From Massilia sp. Root418 (GTDB taxonomy: Bacteria; Pseudomonadota; Gammaproteobacteria; Burkholderiales; Burkholderiaceae_D): a stretch of DNA of 64,000 nucleotides. A program made the position numbers and the translations under genes. The notes beneath the pieces were generated by a model. It ran no database searches. It saw only the letters and a list, made by a program, of their open reading frames with translations, and was not told where the DNA came from. Below, one piece after another: positions 33,495-42,461 of the stretch (its first letter is position 1; the number at the start of each line of letters is the position of its first letter). The stretch lies in assembly GCF_001425265.1 (NCBI RefSeq), contig NZ_LMEC01000020.1, forward strand, positions 954,707 to 1,018,706, in the 5' to 3' direction.

Positions 33495-34385
33495 GTGAAG
33501 AATGACACTTCCGAGCTGGGATTTTTCGTGCTGCTGGCCAAACTGGGCAGCCTGGCCGCGACGGCGCGCGAACTGGGCATCACGCCACCAGCCGCCACCA
33601 AGCGCCTGATGCTCATGGAGCAGCGCCTGGGCGTGCGGCTGGTGAACCGCACCACACGGCGCATCAGCCTCACCAGCGAAGGCGAGACCTATCTGGCGCA
33701 GGCCACGCAGATCCTGGCCGACATCCGCGCCATGGAGGAATCCGTGTCCAGCAGCCGTGCGGCGCCGAAAGGCCTGCTGCGCGTGAACGCCACCTTGGGG
33801 TTCGGCCGCACCAGCATTGCGCCGCTGGTGTCCGCGTTCGCGCAGCAGTACCCGGAAGTGGACGTGCAATTGCAGTTGACGGACCGCGCCATCAACCTGG
33901 TGGAGGAAGCCTACGACCTGGGCATCCGCTTCGGCGAGCTGCCGGACACGCGGCTAAGCGCGCGCAAGATCATGTCCAACCGGCGCTTCCTGTGCGCCTC
34001 GCCGGCCTACCTGAAGCGCGCCGGCACGCCGGCCGCGCCGGAAGAACTGGCCCGGCACCGCTGCATCCTGCACCGCCAGAACGACGACGCCTACGCAACC
34101 TGGCGCCTGAGCAAGGGCCGCAAATCGGAATCCGTGAAAGTGCGCGGCAGCCTGTCCAGCAACGACGGCGACGTGGTGCTGGGCTGGGCCCTGGACGGCC
34201 ACGGCATCCTGCTGCGTTCCGAGTGGGACCTGGCCAGATACCTCGACAGCGGCCGCCTGCAGGTAGTCCTGCCCGACTACACCCTGCCCTCTGCCGACCT
34301 GTACGCCTACTACCCCAGCCGCCAGCAGCAGCCGGCCAAGCTGCGCGCCTTTATAGACTTCCTGGCCGCGCAGTTCGCACGCTGA
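33495..34385 (+). CDS. LysR family regulator of the tartrate gene
   Basis: A 296-residue LysR-type regulator with an N-terminal HTH (GSLAATARELGITPPAATKRLMLMEQRLG) and an effector-binding domain (LSSNDGDVVLGWALDGHGILLRSE). The start is GTG at 33495 (VKNDTSELGFF), since no ATG precedes the HTH in this frame. Its divergent position beside tarD suggests it activates or represses tartrate use; this is inference. Confidence 0.88.
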   Translation: MKNDTSELGFFVLLAKLGSLAATARELGITPPAATKRLMLMEQRLGVRLVNRTTRRISLTSEGETYLAQATQILADIRAMEESVSSSRAAPKGLLRVNATLGFGRTSIAPLVSAFAQQYPEVDVQLQLTDRAINLVEEAYDLGIRFGELPDTRLSARKIMSNRRFLCASPAYLKRAGTPAAPEELARHRCILHRQNDDAYATWRLSKGRKSESVKVRGSLSSNDGDVVLGWALDGHGILLRSEWDLARYLDSGRLQVVLPDYTLPSADLYAYYPSRQQQPAKLRAFIDFLAAQFAR

Positions 34386-34398
34386 CCAGCCATCCGGA

Positions 34399-34788
34399 CT
34401 ACATGCCCACGTCGCCATACGGCCCGGCGACGACGACCACGTAACCATCCAGGTCGCGCAGCCAGATTTCGCGGTGGGAGGCATTGGTGTTTTCACGCGG
34501 GCCGTCCAGCACCGTGGCCGAGATGGAGGCGGCGCGCTCGACCGCCTCGTCAAAGTCCTCGGTGTGGAACCACAGCAGGACGCCGTTGCCGTAGGGGCGC
34601 ACTTCCGGGTTGCCCATGTGTTCGTGGCCGTGGGCTTCCCAGCGGTGCAGCTGCAAAATCATGTGCTCGCCGAACATCAGCTGTTCGTAGTCCTTGCCGC
34701 CGTGGCCGCTGCGGGCCCCCAGCACCACCTGGTACCAGCGGCTGCTGGCTTCGACGTCGCTCACTGCGATTAGGGGTTGCGCTTGCAT
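34399..34788 (-). CDS. VOC family protein
   Basis: A 129-residue glyoxalase-fold protein (MQAQPLIAVSDVEASSRWYQ, LWFHTEDFDEAVERA, EIWLRDLDGYVVVVAG). The spacing matches bleomycin-resistance/dioxygenase-like single-domain members. Substrate unknown. It is convergent with the LysR gene and divergent from the Mut7-C gene. Confidence 0.85.
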   Translation of the reverse strand: MQAQPLIAVSDVEASSRWYQVVLGARSGHGGKDYEQLMFGEHMILQLHRWEAHGHEHMGNPEVRPYGNGVLLWFHTEDFDEAVERAASISATVLDGPRENTNASHREIWLRDLDGYVVVVAGPYGDVGM

Positions 34789-34828
34789 GCTTGCCTCCTT
34801 TTAGGGATGGGTAGATGATACTCGCATC

Positions 34829-35581
34829 ATGGTCACCGCCACGTTCCGCTTCTACGAAGAACTCAACGATTTCCTGCCGCCGGCCCGGCGCCGGCGCGCG
34901 TTCGACGCGCCCTGCGCGCGCGCCGCCACCGTCAAGCACATGATCGAGGCGCTGGGCGTGCCGCACACCGAAGTGGAACTGGTGCTGGTGAACGGCGAAT
35001 CGTGCGGTTTCGAGCGCGTGCTGGCCGACGGCGACCGGGTTGCCGTCTATCCCAAGTTCGAAGCCTTCGACGTCAGCTCCCTGCTGCGGGTGCGCGAGCG
35101 CCCCCTGCGCACACTCGGCCACGGGTTGCGCTTCATCGCAGACGCCCACCTGGGCGGCCTGGCGCGCCTGCTGCGCATGGCAGGCTTCGACACGCTGTAC
35201 GACAACAACATCGGCGACCGCGAGATCGAAGTCATCTCCGCCGAGCAGCAGCGCATCGTGCTCACGCGCGACCGCGACCTGCTGAAGCGGCGCGGCGTCA
35301 CGCACGGCTGCTACGTGCGCGCGCTCAAGCCCGAGCGCCAGCTGCACGAGATCGCCGGCCGGCTGGACCTGGCGGGCAGCATGCGCCCGTTCACGCTCTG
35401 CCTGCAATGCAATGCCCCGCTGCGCACCGTGGCCAAGGAAGACGTGCAGCACACCTTGCCGCCCGCCGTGCGCGCCCGGCACACGCTGTTCGTGCGCTGC
35501 GACGTGTGCGGCGGCGTGTTCTGGCAGGGCTCGCACTGGCAGCGCATGCGCGCGCTGCTAGCCGGCGTAGGCGCGCTGTAG
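34829..35581 (+). CDS. Mut7-C RNase domain protein with N-terminal ubiquitin-like domain
   Basis: A 250-residue protein. Residues about 1-80 are a beta-grasp (ubiquitin/ThiS-like) domain (VTATFRFYEELNDFLPPARR). Residues about 95-175 form a PIN-fold Mut7-C nuclease domain with DAHLGGLARLLRMAGFDTLYDN and a conserved acidic pattern (LTRDRDLLKR). The C-terminal part holds CLQCNAPL and RCDVCGGVFW, a CxxC/CxxC zinc ribbon. This domain order is the known Mut7-C ubiquitin/RNase architecture, with an expected but largely untested nuclease role. Confidence 0.85.
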   Translation: MVTATFRFYEELNDFLPPARRRRAFDAPCARAATVKHMIEALGVPHTEVELVLVNGESCGFERVLADGDRVAVYPKFEAFDVSSLLRVRERPLRTLGHGLRFIADAHLGGLARLLRMAGFDTLYDNNIGDREIEVISAEQQRIVLTRDRDLLKRRGVTHGCYVRALKPERQLHEIAGRLDLAGSMRPFTLCLQCNAPLRTVAKEDVQHTLPPAVRARHTLFVRCDVCGGVFWQGSHWQRMRALLAGVGAL

Positions 35582-36055
35582 CTCGGCGATATCGAGCTTC
35601 TTCATGGTGCCCAGCGCCGCCATCACGCGCTCGGTCCGGGAAGCGGTGTGGTCCTTGAGCATCTCCATCAGCACGCGCGGCAGGATTTGCCAGGACAGGC
35701 CGAACTTGTCCTTCAGCCAGCCGCATTGCTGGGCGTCCGGGTCGCCGCCCTCGCCCAGGTGCAGCCAGAAACGGTCCAGTTCCTGCTGGCTTTCGCACAG
35801 CACCTGGAACGATACCGCCTGGCTGAACGCGAACCGGGGATCCCCGTTCAAGGCGGTAAAGTTCGTACCGTTCAGTTCAAACTCCACCATCAGCACCGAG
35901 CCGGGCTCGCGGCCGTGGCCCTCCTCGCCGCCCTTGGAATAATATGAAATTTGCGTGATCCTGGAATTGTCGAAGATGCCGACGTAGAAGTTGGCGGCTT
36001 CTTCCGCCTGGGTGTCGAACCACAGGCAGGGAACGATTTGCTGGATACTGGCCAT
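35558..36055 (-). CDS. PhnB-like VOC protein
   Basis: A 165-residue protein with the start IQQIVPCLWFDTQAEEAANFYVGIFDNSRI and the QVLCESQQELDRFWLHLGEGG segment, typical of PhnB-like/'3-demethylubiquinone-9 methyltransferase' VOC proteins. That older name is a misannotation: the fold lacks a SAM-binding domain. Function unknown. Its 3' end overlaps the Mut7-C gene by 24 bases in convergent orientation. Confidence 0.85.
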   Translation of the reverse strand: MASIQQIVPCLWFDTQAEEAANFYVGIFDNSRITQISYYSKGGEEGHGREPGSVLMVEFELNGTNFTALNGDPRFAFSQAVSFQVLCESQQELDRFWLHLGEGGDPDAQQCGWLKDKFGLSWQILPRVLMEMLKDHTASRTERVMAALGTMKKLDIAELQRAYAG

Positions 36056-36083
36056 GAGTACCTCCTTGCTTTGACAAGGTTGC

Positions 36084-36497
36084 CTATATTACACCGCTGG
36101 ATGTGGCGCGGCGCACGGGCAGGCACTGGACGATGCACCACGCGGCTTCGGGCAGCAGGAACAGCCAGATCAGGGGCTCCCCCGTCGCAGCCAGCGCCCA
36201 CGCCATCCAGGTCGAGAACAGCAGCCGCCCGGCGGCGTCGTAGCGGCCGAAGCGCGGTTGCGGGTCGCGGATGCGCAGCACCGACCACACCAGCACGATG
36301 CTGCCCATCAGGCAGGCGATCAGCGTGTGGAACGGCCCGAACGCAGGCAGCGCCGCCCCGCCCAGCAGCTGGTTGACGGCGGATAGCTGGGCCAGCACCA
36401 GCGCGAAGGTCCACGGCGTGGCGAACGGCGCGGTGACTGCAAGGTCGTAGATGGCGCTGGCGCGCACGATGTGGCGAAAGGCGGCGGGACTTGGCAT
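36084..36497 (-). CDS. Small membrane protein under MerR control
   Basis: A 137-residue protein with about four membrane helices (FALVLAQLSAVNQLLGG, TLIACLMGSIVLVWSV, MAWALAATGEPLIWLFLLPEA). No family recognised. It is divergent from a MerR-type gene, and the promoter between them is of the MerR-activated kind and points to this gene, so it is probably an induced response gene. Confidence 0.7.
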   Translation of the reverse strand: MPSPAAFRHIVRASAIYDLAVTAPFATPWTFALVLAQLSAVNQLLGGAALPAFGPFHTLIACLMGSIVLVWSVLRIRDPQPRFGRYDAAGRLLFSTWMAWALAATGEPLIWLFLLPEAAWCIVQCLPVRRATSSGVI

Positions 36498-36524
36498 AAA
36501 GACTCCTTGATGAATGGAGCCCGA

Positions 36525-36555
36525 TGCTAAAGCCTGGAGTACACTCCAGGGTCAA
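36525..36555 (-). promoter_or_regulatory. MerR-type promoter and operator
   Basis: Reading leftward there is a -35 TTGACC (36550-36555), a 19-base spacer and a -10 TTAGCA (36525-36530). The spacer contains the palindrome CCTGGAGT-AC-ACTCCAGG (36533-36550). A spacer longer than 17 bases with a dyad between -35 and -10 is the hallmark of MerR-family activated promoters. Confidence 0.8.
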
Positions 36556-36564
36556 GGAGAAAAT

Positions 36565-36921
36565 ATGCAGATAGGAGAAATTGCCAGCGCCACCGGCATC
36601 AGCCGGGACACACTGCGCTTCTACGAAAAGCGTGGCCTGCTCAGCGCGCGCCGGGGCGCCAATGGCTACCGCGACTACGCGCCGGAAGCGGTAGGCTGGC
36701 TGCGCTACATCCGCACCGCGCAGCAGCTGGGCTTCAGCCTGAAGGAGATCGAGGCCGACCTGCCGCTGCTGGCCGCGCCGGAAGCGTCGGCCGAGCAGCT
36801 GCGCGCGGCGCTGCAGGCCAAAATGGCGGAGATAGACCAGCGCATCGCCGGCCTCACCGCCCTGCGCGGCGAACTGGCGCGCCGCCTCGGCGAGCCGATG
36901 GCCGAGTGCCCGCTGCGCTAG
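36565..36921 (+). CDS. MerR family transcriptional regulator
   Basis: A 118-residue protein: winged helix MQIGEIASATGISRDTLRFYEKRGLL at the start, RYIRTAQQLGFSLKEIE, then a dimerising coiled coil and no large ligand domain. The only C-terminal cysteine lies in AECPLR, so a metal- or redox-type sensor with one Cys is possible but unproven. ATG at 36565 follows AAGGAG. The operator lies just upstream, so it may autoregulate as well as control the divergent membrane gene. Confidence 0.88.
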   Translation: MQIGEIASATGISRDTLRFYEKRGLLSARRGANGYRDYAPEAVGWLRYIRTAQQLGFSLKEIEADLPLLAAPEASAEQLRAALQAKMAEIDQRIAGLTALRGELARRLGEPMAECPLR

Positions 36922-36961
36922 GCCATGCCAGCCATGGCAGGACGCCGCACGCACCGCCTTG

Positions 36962-38779
36962 TCAGCGGCAGGCCTGCATGTGCAGCCGCTCGGGCGACTC
37001 GACCGGGATGCGCACGCCATCGACTTCCAGATCCGGCAAGGCTTTCGCAACGGTTGTCACCCGGCCCGCCTTGAGCTTGCCGAGCAGGCTTTCGCAGCCG
37101 GACAGCGTGTACGGCAGGCGGCCGGCAACCGTCCACTTCCCGTCCCGCAGCGCCAGCAGGGACGAACCGATGTGCGGCGCAGTGCCGATCACCAGCACGT
37201 CGGCCTGGCCGTCGCCGGTCATGTCCGCCACGACGGCATCGCAGTGCGCGCCCTGCTGATAAAGGCAGAGCGGGACGTCGGTGCCGCCAGCGTGCAGCCC
37301 GGCCCAGCCGGCATCCGGAAAGCCTTCCGGCAGGCGGGCCCCCTTCGGCCAGACCGTGAGATTGAGCGCGATCTCCGCGCCGCTCAGTGCGGCCTCGCCA
37401 GCCTTCTGCCAGCGATATTCCTTATGCAGTGCAGCCGTGGCTCCCGCGCGTTTGAGCGCGGCGTCCGCGCCGGTGGCAGACTGCAGGCGCTCCAGCGCTG
37501 CGCGCCCGTAGCGGGCGCCTTCGAATTTCAGGTATTCGTAGTCGAACTTGTCGGCTCTCACCGCGCCGCGTTCCAGCCGCGCCATCTGGCTGTCGACGGA
37601 AAGGCGCGCCGGGTCGGCAATGGGCGTGAACAGCGCCAGCAGCACCGCCAGCACCAGCCAGGCTGCGCCCACGTTGGTCAGCGACAGGGTGTGCAGCCAG
37701 GGGCCGCGCTGCAGGGCGGCGTAGGCGTAGCCGGCGGCGTAGCAGGCTGCCACCAGCAGGCAGGCCGCCGCAATGAGGCGGTCCGAACTCCAGCCGTAGT
37801 CGCCCACGCGCAGGCTGAGTGCATACACCGCGATGGCCGCCAGCGGCAGCAGCATCAGCGCGCCGACGCGGGCGCTCCAGCGCACCACGCGCGCCACCGT
37901 GCCCGCCACTTCCCCGTTCTGGTAGGCCGCGTTGATCAGCACCACCAGCGTGGCGGCAGCGCTCAGCAGCACGCTGGTGGCGTGGCGGGTGTTCCACAGC
38001 GTTTCCAGCCCGGTGAACGGCAGGCTGCCGAGGAAGCCCGCCAGCAGCAGCACCGTCACCGGCAGCAGCCAGGACATGAGCACCAGCAGCAGGGTGCGGA
38101 TGCCGCGCACGATGGCCGGACGCACGTCCGTGATGTGCATGGCGCAGGCAAAGGCAAAACACAGCACGGGCGCGTTGAACCACGCTTCGCGCAGCAGGCG
38201 CTTCAGGAATTCCAGCTTGAGCAGCATGAACAGCCCGCTGCCGAGGTTGAGCATGGCCCACAGCGCGCCGACGAACAGCACCGAGAACGCCGCCTGGATG
38301 AACAGCTTCCAGGCGGTCTCGAAATAAGCGGCATAGCCGGCCAGGCGCCGCCTTTCCTGCACGCTTGCCATCACCAGCGAGTGGGCGATGAATAAGAACG
38401 CGGCGCTGAACACCGACACCAGCGCGGACGGATAACGCCCCGCCTTGCCCGATGCGATGATGGCGGCCCCGCCGCCGGCACGCCATGCGTCGTGCAGGCC
38501 AAAAGCCACAACCACTGCGGCGGCGGCAGCCATCCACAGCGCCAGCCTGCGCCCGCCAATGTGGCCCAGGCTTGAGATGAGCAGGATGGGCAGCAGCACG
38601 GCGGCCATCAATAGCGGCACGAACAGCAGCGGTTCGGTGGCCGGCCACGCGTCGCTGCCGGCGGCCCGGTGCAACAGATACAGCAGGCCGCCCTGCAGCA
38701 GGCCGACGGACAGGCGCAGATAGCCGTTGGCGCGGGTGGTGGTGGCTTCGAGGACGGTCTGGGCGGAGTCTGCCTGCAT
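36962..38779 (-). CDS. DUF4153 family integral membrane protein
   Basis: A 605-residue protein. The first ~400 residues have about ten to twelve membrane helices (DUF4153 style: LLYLLHRAAGSDAW, AAFLFIAHSLVMASVQERRRLAGYAAYFETAWKL). The C-terminal ~200 residues are soluble, with a possible calcium-type loop DMTGDGQADVLVIG as in FG-GAP repeats. Function unknown. It is convergent with the MerR gene. Confidence 0.75.
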   Translation of the reverse strand: MQADSAQTVLEATTTRANGYLRLSVGLLQGGLLYLLHRAAGSDAWPATEPLLFVPLLMAAVLLPILLISSLGHIGGRRLALWMAAAAAVVVAFGLHDAWRAGGGAAIIASGKAGRYPSALVSVFSAAFLFIAHSLVMASVQERRRLAGYAAYFETAWKLFIQAAFSVLFVGALWAMLNLGSGLFMLLKLEFLKRLLREAWFNAPVLCFAFACAMHITDVRPAIVRGIRTLLLVLMSWLLPVTVLLLAGFLGSLPFTGLETLWNTRHATSVLLSAAATLVVLINAAYQNGEVAGTVARVVRWSARVGALMLLPLAAIAVYALSLRVGDYGWSSDRLIAAACLLVAACYAAGYAYAALQRGPWLHTLSLTNVGAAWLVLAVLLALFTPIADPARLSVDSQMARLERGAVRADKFDYEYLKFEGARYGRAALERLQSATGADAALKRAGATAALHKEYRWQKAGEAALSGAEIALNLTVWPKGARLPEGFPDAGWAGLHAGGTDVPLCLYQQGAHCDAVVADMTGDGQADVLVIGTAPHIGSSLLALRDGKWTVAGRLPYTLSGCESLLGKLKAGRVTTVAKALPDLEVDGVRIPVESPERLHMQACR

Positions 38780-38880
38780 GGGCGGCTTTCATAGCTAAGA
38801 TGCCGGCATTATTGCATGTGCTATCAAATTTGCAATACAGTGCATCTCCGCTGCGGCGCACAAGGGGCCCGCGCTGGCGC

Positions 38881-38886
38881 TATAAT
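38881..38886 (+). promoter_or_regulatory. Candidate -10 box for dapC
   Basis: TATAAT at 38881-38886 lies 33 bases before the GTG start of dapC. The best-spaced -35 sequence is weak. The 38780-38919 gap has no gene. Confidence 0.4.
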
Positions 38887-38919
38887 GGCTGGTTCCGATT
38901 TCCGCTCTTTGGTCCGCCT

Positions 38920-40134
38920 GTGAATCCACATCTCGATAAGCTGCAACCATACCCGTTCGAAAAGCTGCGCCAGTTGTTCGCCAAGGTGACGCCGAACGCC
39001 GACTACTCCGCCATCAGCCTGGGCATGGGCGAGCCGAAACACCCGACGCCGCCCTTCATCCAGCAGGCGCTGGTCGACAACATCAACGGCCTGGCGACCT
39101 ACCCGACCACCATCGGCTCGGAAGCGCTGCGCGGCGCCATTTGCGGCTGGCTGGAACGCCGCTACGGCATTCCGGCGCTGAATCCGGCCACCCAGGTGCT
39201 GCCGGTAAACGGCTCGCGCGAGGCGCTGTTCGCGCTGGCGCAGACCGTGATCGATCCGGCTGCCAAGGCGCTTGTGGTATCGCCCAATCCGTTTTACCAG
39301 ATCTACGAAGGCGCGGCCTACCTGGCCGGCGCCGAGCCGTATTTCGTGAATTCCGACCCGGCCCGCAACTTCGGCTGCGACTACGACAGCATCCCCGCCT
39401 CGGTGTGGGAACGCGTGCAGCTGCTGTTCCTGTGCTCCCCGGGCAACCCGACCGGCGCCGTGCTGTCGCTCACGGACTGGGAAAACCTGTTCGCGCTGTC
39501 CGAGCGCTACGACTTCATCATCGCCGCCGACGAGTGCTACTCCGAGATCTACCACGGCGATGAAGCGCCGCTGGGCGCGCTGCAGGCGGCCCACATGCTG
39601 GGCCTGTCCACCGTGGAGCGCCCTTACGCGCGCCTGGTGGTGTTCTCCAGCCTGTCCAAGCGCTCCAACGTGCCGGGCATGCGCTCGGGCTTCGTGGCCG
39701 GCGACGCCGAAGTGCTGAAAAAATTCCTGTTGTACCGCACCTATCACGGCGGGGCCATGAGCCCTTCCGTGCAGGCTGCGTCGGTGGCGGCCTGGAACGA
39801 CGAGACCCACGTCGAAGCCAACCGCGCCCAGTACCGCGCCAAGTTCGCCGCCATCACGCCGCTGCTGCGGGAAGTGATGGACGTGGCGCTGCCGGACGCC
39901 GGTTTCTACCTGTGGGCCGACGTCAGCCGCACCGGCCTGTCGGACACCGAGTTCGCCCAGCGCCTGTACGCCGAATATAATGTCACCGTACTGCCCGGCA
40001 GCTACCTGGCGCGCGACGCGCATGGCGTGAACCCGGGCCGCAACCGCATCCGCATGGCGCTGGTGGCCGAAGCCTCCGAAGGGCTGGAAGCGGCGCAGCG
40101 CATCGTCCAATTCTGCAAAAACCTGTCTACATAA
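38920..40134 (+). CDS. dapC: Succinyldiaminopimelate transaminase
   Basis: A 404-residue class I aminotransferase. The PLP lysine is in FSSLSKRSNVPGMRSGF, the NPTG loop in CSPGNPTGAV, and the cofactor Asp in AADECYSEIYH. The start VNPHLDKLQPYPFEKL and the ISLGMGEPKHPTP segment are typical of betaproteobacterial DapC, which aminates N-succinyl-2-amino-6-oxopimelate. GTG at 38920 is the start. dapD follows by 12 bases, which supports the assignment. Confidence 0.9.
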   Translation: MNPHLDKLQPYPFEKLRQLFAKVTPNADYSAISLGMGEPKHPTPPFIQQALVDNINGLATYPTTIGSEALRGAICGWLERRYGIPALNPATQVLPVNGSREALFALAQTVIDPAAKALVVSPNPFYQIYEGAAYLAGAEPYFVNSDPARNFGCDYDSIPASVWERVQLLFLCSPGNPTGAVLSLTDWENLFALSERYDFIIAADECYSEIYHGDEAPLGALQAAHMLGLSTVERPYARLVVFSSLSKRSNVPGMRSGFVAGDAEVLKKFLLYRTYHGGAMSPSVQAASVAAWNDETHVEANRAQYRAKFAAITPLLREVMDVALPDAGFYLWADVSRTGLSDTEFAQRLYAEYNVTVLPGSYLARDAHGVNPGRNRIRMALVAEASEGLEAAQRIVQFCKNLST

Positions 40135-40146
40135 AAGAGAAGCATC

Positions 40147-40974
40147 ATGACCCAACAACTGCAAAACATCATCGAACAAGCCTGGGACAACCGCGCCGAG
40201 ATCAACCCTGCCAACGGCAGCGCCGAACTGCGCGACGCGGTATCGCACGTGCTGGCCGGCCTGGATAACGGCTCCCTGCGCGTGGCGCAAAAAGACACCG
40301 GCACCTGGGTGGTGAACCAGTGGATCAAGAAAGCCGTGCTGCTGTCGTTCCGTCTGGAGAACAACGTGGTGCTGCCATCGGACGGCACCATGCAGTTCTA
40401 CGACAAGGTGCCGACCAAGTTCGCCAACTACACCGAAGCGGACTTCCAGGCCGGCGGCTTCCGCGTGGTGCCGCCCGCCGTGGCGCGCCGCGGTTCCTTC
40501 ATCGCCAAGAACGTGGTGCTGATGCCTTCCTACGTCAACATCGGCGCCTACGTCGATGAAGGCGCCATGGTCGACACCTGGGCCACCGTGGGTTCCTGCG
40601 CGCAGATCGGCAAGAACGTGCACCTGTCCGGCGGCGTGGGCATCGGCGGCGTGCTGGAGCCGATGCAGGCCAATCCGACCATCATCGAAGACAACTGCTT
40701 CATCGGCGCGCGCTCGGAGATCGTGGAAGGCGTGATCGTGGAAGAGAACTCGGTGATCTCGATGGGCGTGTACATCGGCCAGTCGACCAAGATCTACGAC
40801 CGCGCCACCGGCGAAGTGACTTACGGCCGCATCCCTTCGGGTTCGGTGGTGGTATCGGGCTCGCTGCCGTCGGACGACGGCAAGTACAGCCTGTACTGCG
40901 CGGTGATCGTCAAGCGCGTGGACGCGCAGACCCGCTCCAAGACCGGCATCAACGAACTGCTGCGCGGTATCTGA
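40147..40974 (+). CDS. dapD: Tetrahydrodipicolinate N-succinyltransferase
   Basis: A 275-residue left-handed beta-helix acyltransferase with hexapeptide repeats in the middle (NVVLMPSYVNIGAYVDEGAM, IGKNVHLSGGVGIGGVLEP). An N-terminal helical domain starts MTQQLQNIIEQAWDNRAEI. It adds a succinyl group from succinyl-CoA to tetrahydrodipicolinate in lysine/meso-diaminopimelate synthesis. Length matches the family exactly. It is second in the dap operon. Confidence 0.97.
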   Translation: MTQQLQNIIEQAWDNRAEINPANGSAELRDAVSHVLAGLDNGSLRVAQKDTGTWVVNQWIKKAVLLSFRLENNVVLPSDGTMQFYDKVPTKFANYTEADFQAGGFRVVPPAVARRGSFIAKNVVLMPSYVNIGAYVDEGAMVDTWATVGSCAQIGKNVHLSGGVGIGGVLEPMQANPTIIEDNCFIGARSEIVEGVIVEENSVISMGVYIGQSTKIYDRATGEVTYGRIPSGSVVVSGSLPSDDGKYSLYCAVIVKRVDAQTRSKTGINELLRGI

Positions 40975-40980
40975 TGCCAT

Positions 40981-41050
40981 GGCGGGTTACGGAGCTGCGC
41001 TCCTAACCCGCCCTACGCATTACGCAGGCGCAAAGCGCCGTAACCCGCCA
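40981..41050. repeat. REP-like palindromic element, extended copy
   Basis: GGCGGGTTA (40981-40989) pairs with TAACCCGCC (41004-41012), followed by CTACG; a second TAACCCGCC is at 41041-41049. The first stem begins six bases after the dapD stop. It lies between dapD and pilU, so it may also cut read-through. Confidence 0.8.
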
Positions 41051-41063
41051 AACGGAGAGCCCT

Positions 41064-42200
41064 ATGGCAATGGACCGCCTGTTCCAGCTGATGAAGGAGA
41101 AGAACGCGTCGGACATGTTCTTCGCGGTCAATTCGCCGGTTCACATCAAGATCAACGGCAACCTGATCCCCATCAACCAGCAAATGCTGGAGCCGGAAAA
41201 CATCCACGCGCTGCTGGCCGAAATCTGCTCCCCCGAGCAGATGGCGGAACTGGAGCGCGACAATGAGCTGAACATGGGCGTCTCGGTGCCCAACCTGGGA
41301 CGCTTCCGCCTGTCGGCCTTCCGCCAGCGCGGCAGCATCTCGGCCGTGTTCCGCTTCGTGCCGGCCAATATCCCGGTGCTGGCCGAGCTGGCGCTGCCGC
41401 CCATCCTGGCGGAGCTGATCATGGAAAAGCGCGGCCTGCTGCTGCTGGTGGGCGCCACCGGCTCCGGCAAGTCCACCACCATCGCCTCCATGCTGGACCA
41501 CCGCAACGAACTGCGCTCGGGCCACATCCTCACGCTCGAAGATCCCATCGAGTATCTGTTCAAGAACAAGAAATCCATCGTCAACCAGCGCGAGATCGGC
41601 AGCGACGCCAAGGACTTCTACACCGCGCTGCGCAACTCCATGCGGCAGGCGCCGGACTGCATCCTGATCGGCGAAATCCGCGACCGCGAAACCATGGCCG
41701 CCGCGCTGGCCTATGCCCAGTCCGGCCACCTGGTGCTGGCCACGCTGCACGCCAACAACAGCTACAACGCGCTGAACCGCATCATCAGCTTCTACCCCAT
41801 CGAAAACCGCGCGGCGCTGCTGCAGGACTTGTCGTCCACGGTGAAAGCCATCGTCTCGCAGCGCCTGATCCGCTCCATTAACGGCGGCACGCGCACGGCG
41901 GCGGTGGAAGTGATGCTCAATACCCGCCACATCTCGGACCTGATCGAAAAAGGCGAGATCGGCCAGATCAAGGAAGCGCTGGAAAAAAGCCTGTCGGCCG
42001 GCTCGCAGTCGTTCGAGATGGCGCTGTTCAAGCTGGTGCAGGAAGGCCTGATCAGCCAGGAAGAAGCCCTCGCCAACGCCGACTCGGCCACCAACCTGCT
42101 CTGGCTGCTGAACAACGGGCCGGACAGCAAGCACGAAGAACCGGAGCAGAAAGCGCCGGTCGCCGAAACCTCCTTCACCGAGTTCACCCTCAACACCTGA
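41064..42200 (+). CDS. pilU: Type IV pilus retraction ATPase PilU
   Basis: A 378-residue secretion-superfamily ATPase. Walker A is GATGSGKST, the Asp box is LEDPIEY, Walker B is IGEIRDRETM, and His-box ATLHANNSYNAL follows. The start MDRLFQLMKEKNASDMFF and the long C-terminal tail favour PilU over PilT. It works with PilT in pilus retraction and twitching. It lies downstream of dapD, separated by a REP element, and its own promoter is not clear. Confidence 0.88.
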   Translation: MAMDRLFQLMKEKNASDMFFAVNSPVHIKINGNLIPINQQMLEPENIHALLAEICSPEQMAELERDNELNMGVSVPNLGRFRLSAFRQRGSISAVFRFVPANIPVLAELALPPILAELIMEKRGLLLLVGATGSGKSTTIASMLDHRNELRSGHILTLEDPIEYLFKNKKSIVNQREIGSDAKDFYTALRNSMRQAPDCILIGEIRDRETMAAALAYAQSGHLVLATLHANNSYNALNRIISFYPIENRAALLQDLSSTVKAIVSQRLIRSINGGTRTAAVEVMLNTRHISDLIEKGEIGQIKEALEKSLSAGSQSFEMALFKLVQEGLISQEEALANADSATNLLWLLNNGPDSKHEEPEQKAPVAETSFTEFTLNT

Positions 42201-42461
42201 CCGCCTCAACGCCACTCCAGCACAGCCCGCGTCAGCTTGAGTTTTCCTTTGACTGCAGGCCCACGTGTCACCGGATCAGCTCGCCTTCCGTTCCGGCCGG
42301 GCCTCCCGGATTGAGGTTGGGTTGGGCGGAGCTGTTCGCACCCGATGCAATTATCAGGCACAGCCATCTCATTCGCGAGCCGGGAACGCTTTCAGCAAAT
42401 TCCTAGCCCTGTGGGTACAATTACCGAACCCCACGTTAGCGCTAACCAGCCACGGATTTCC

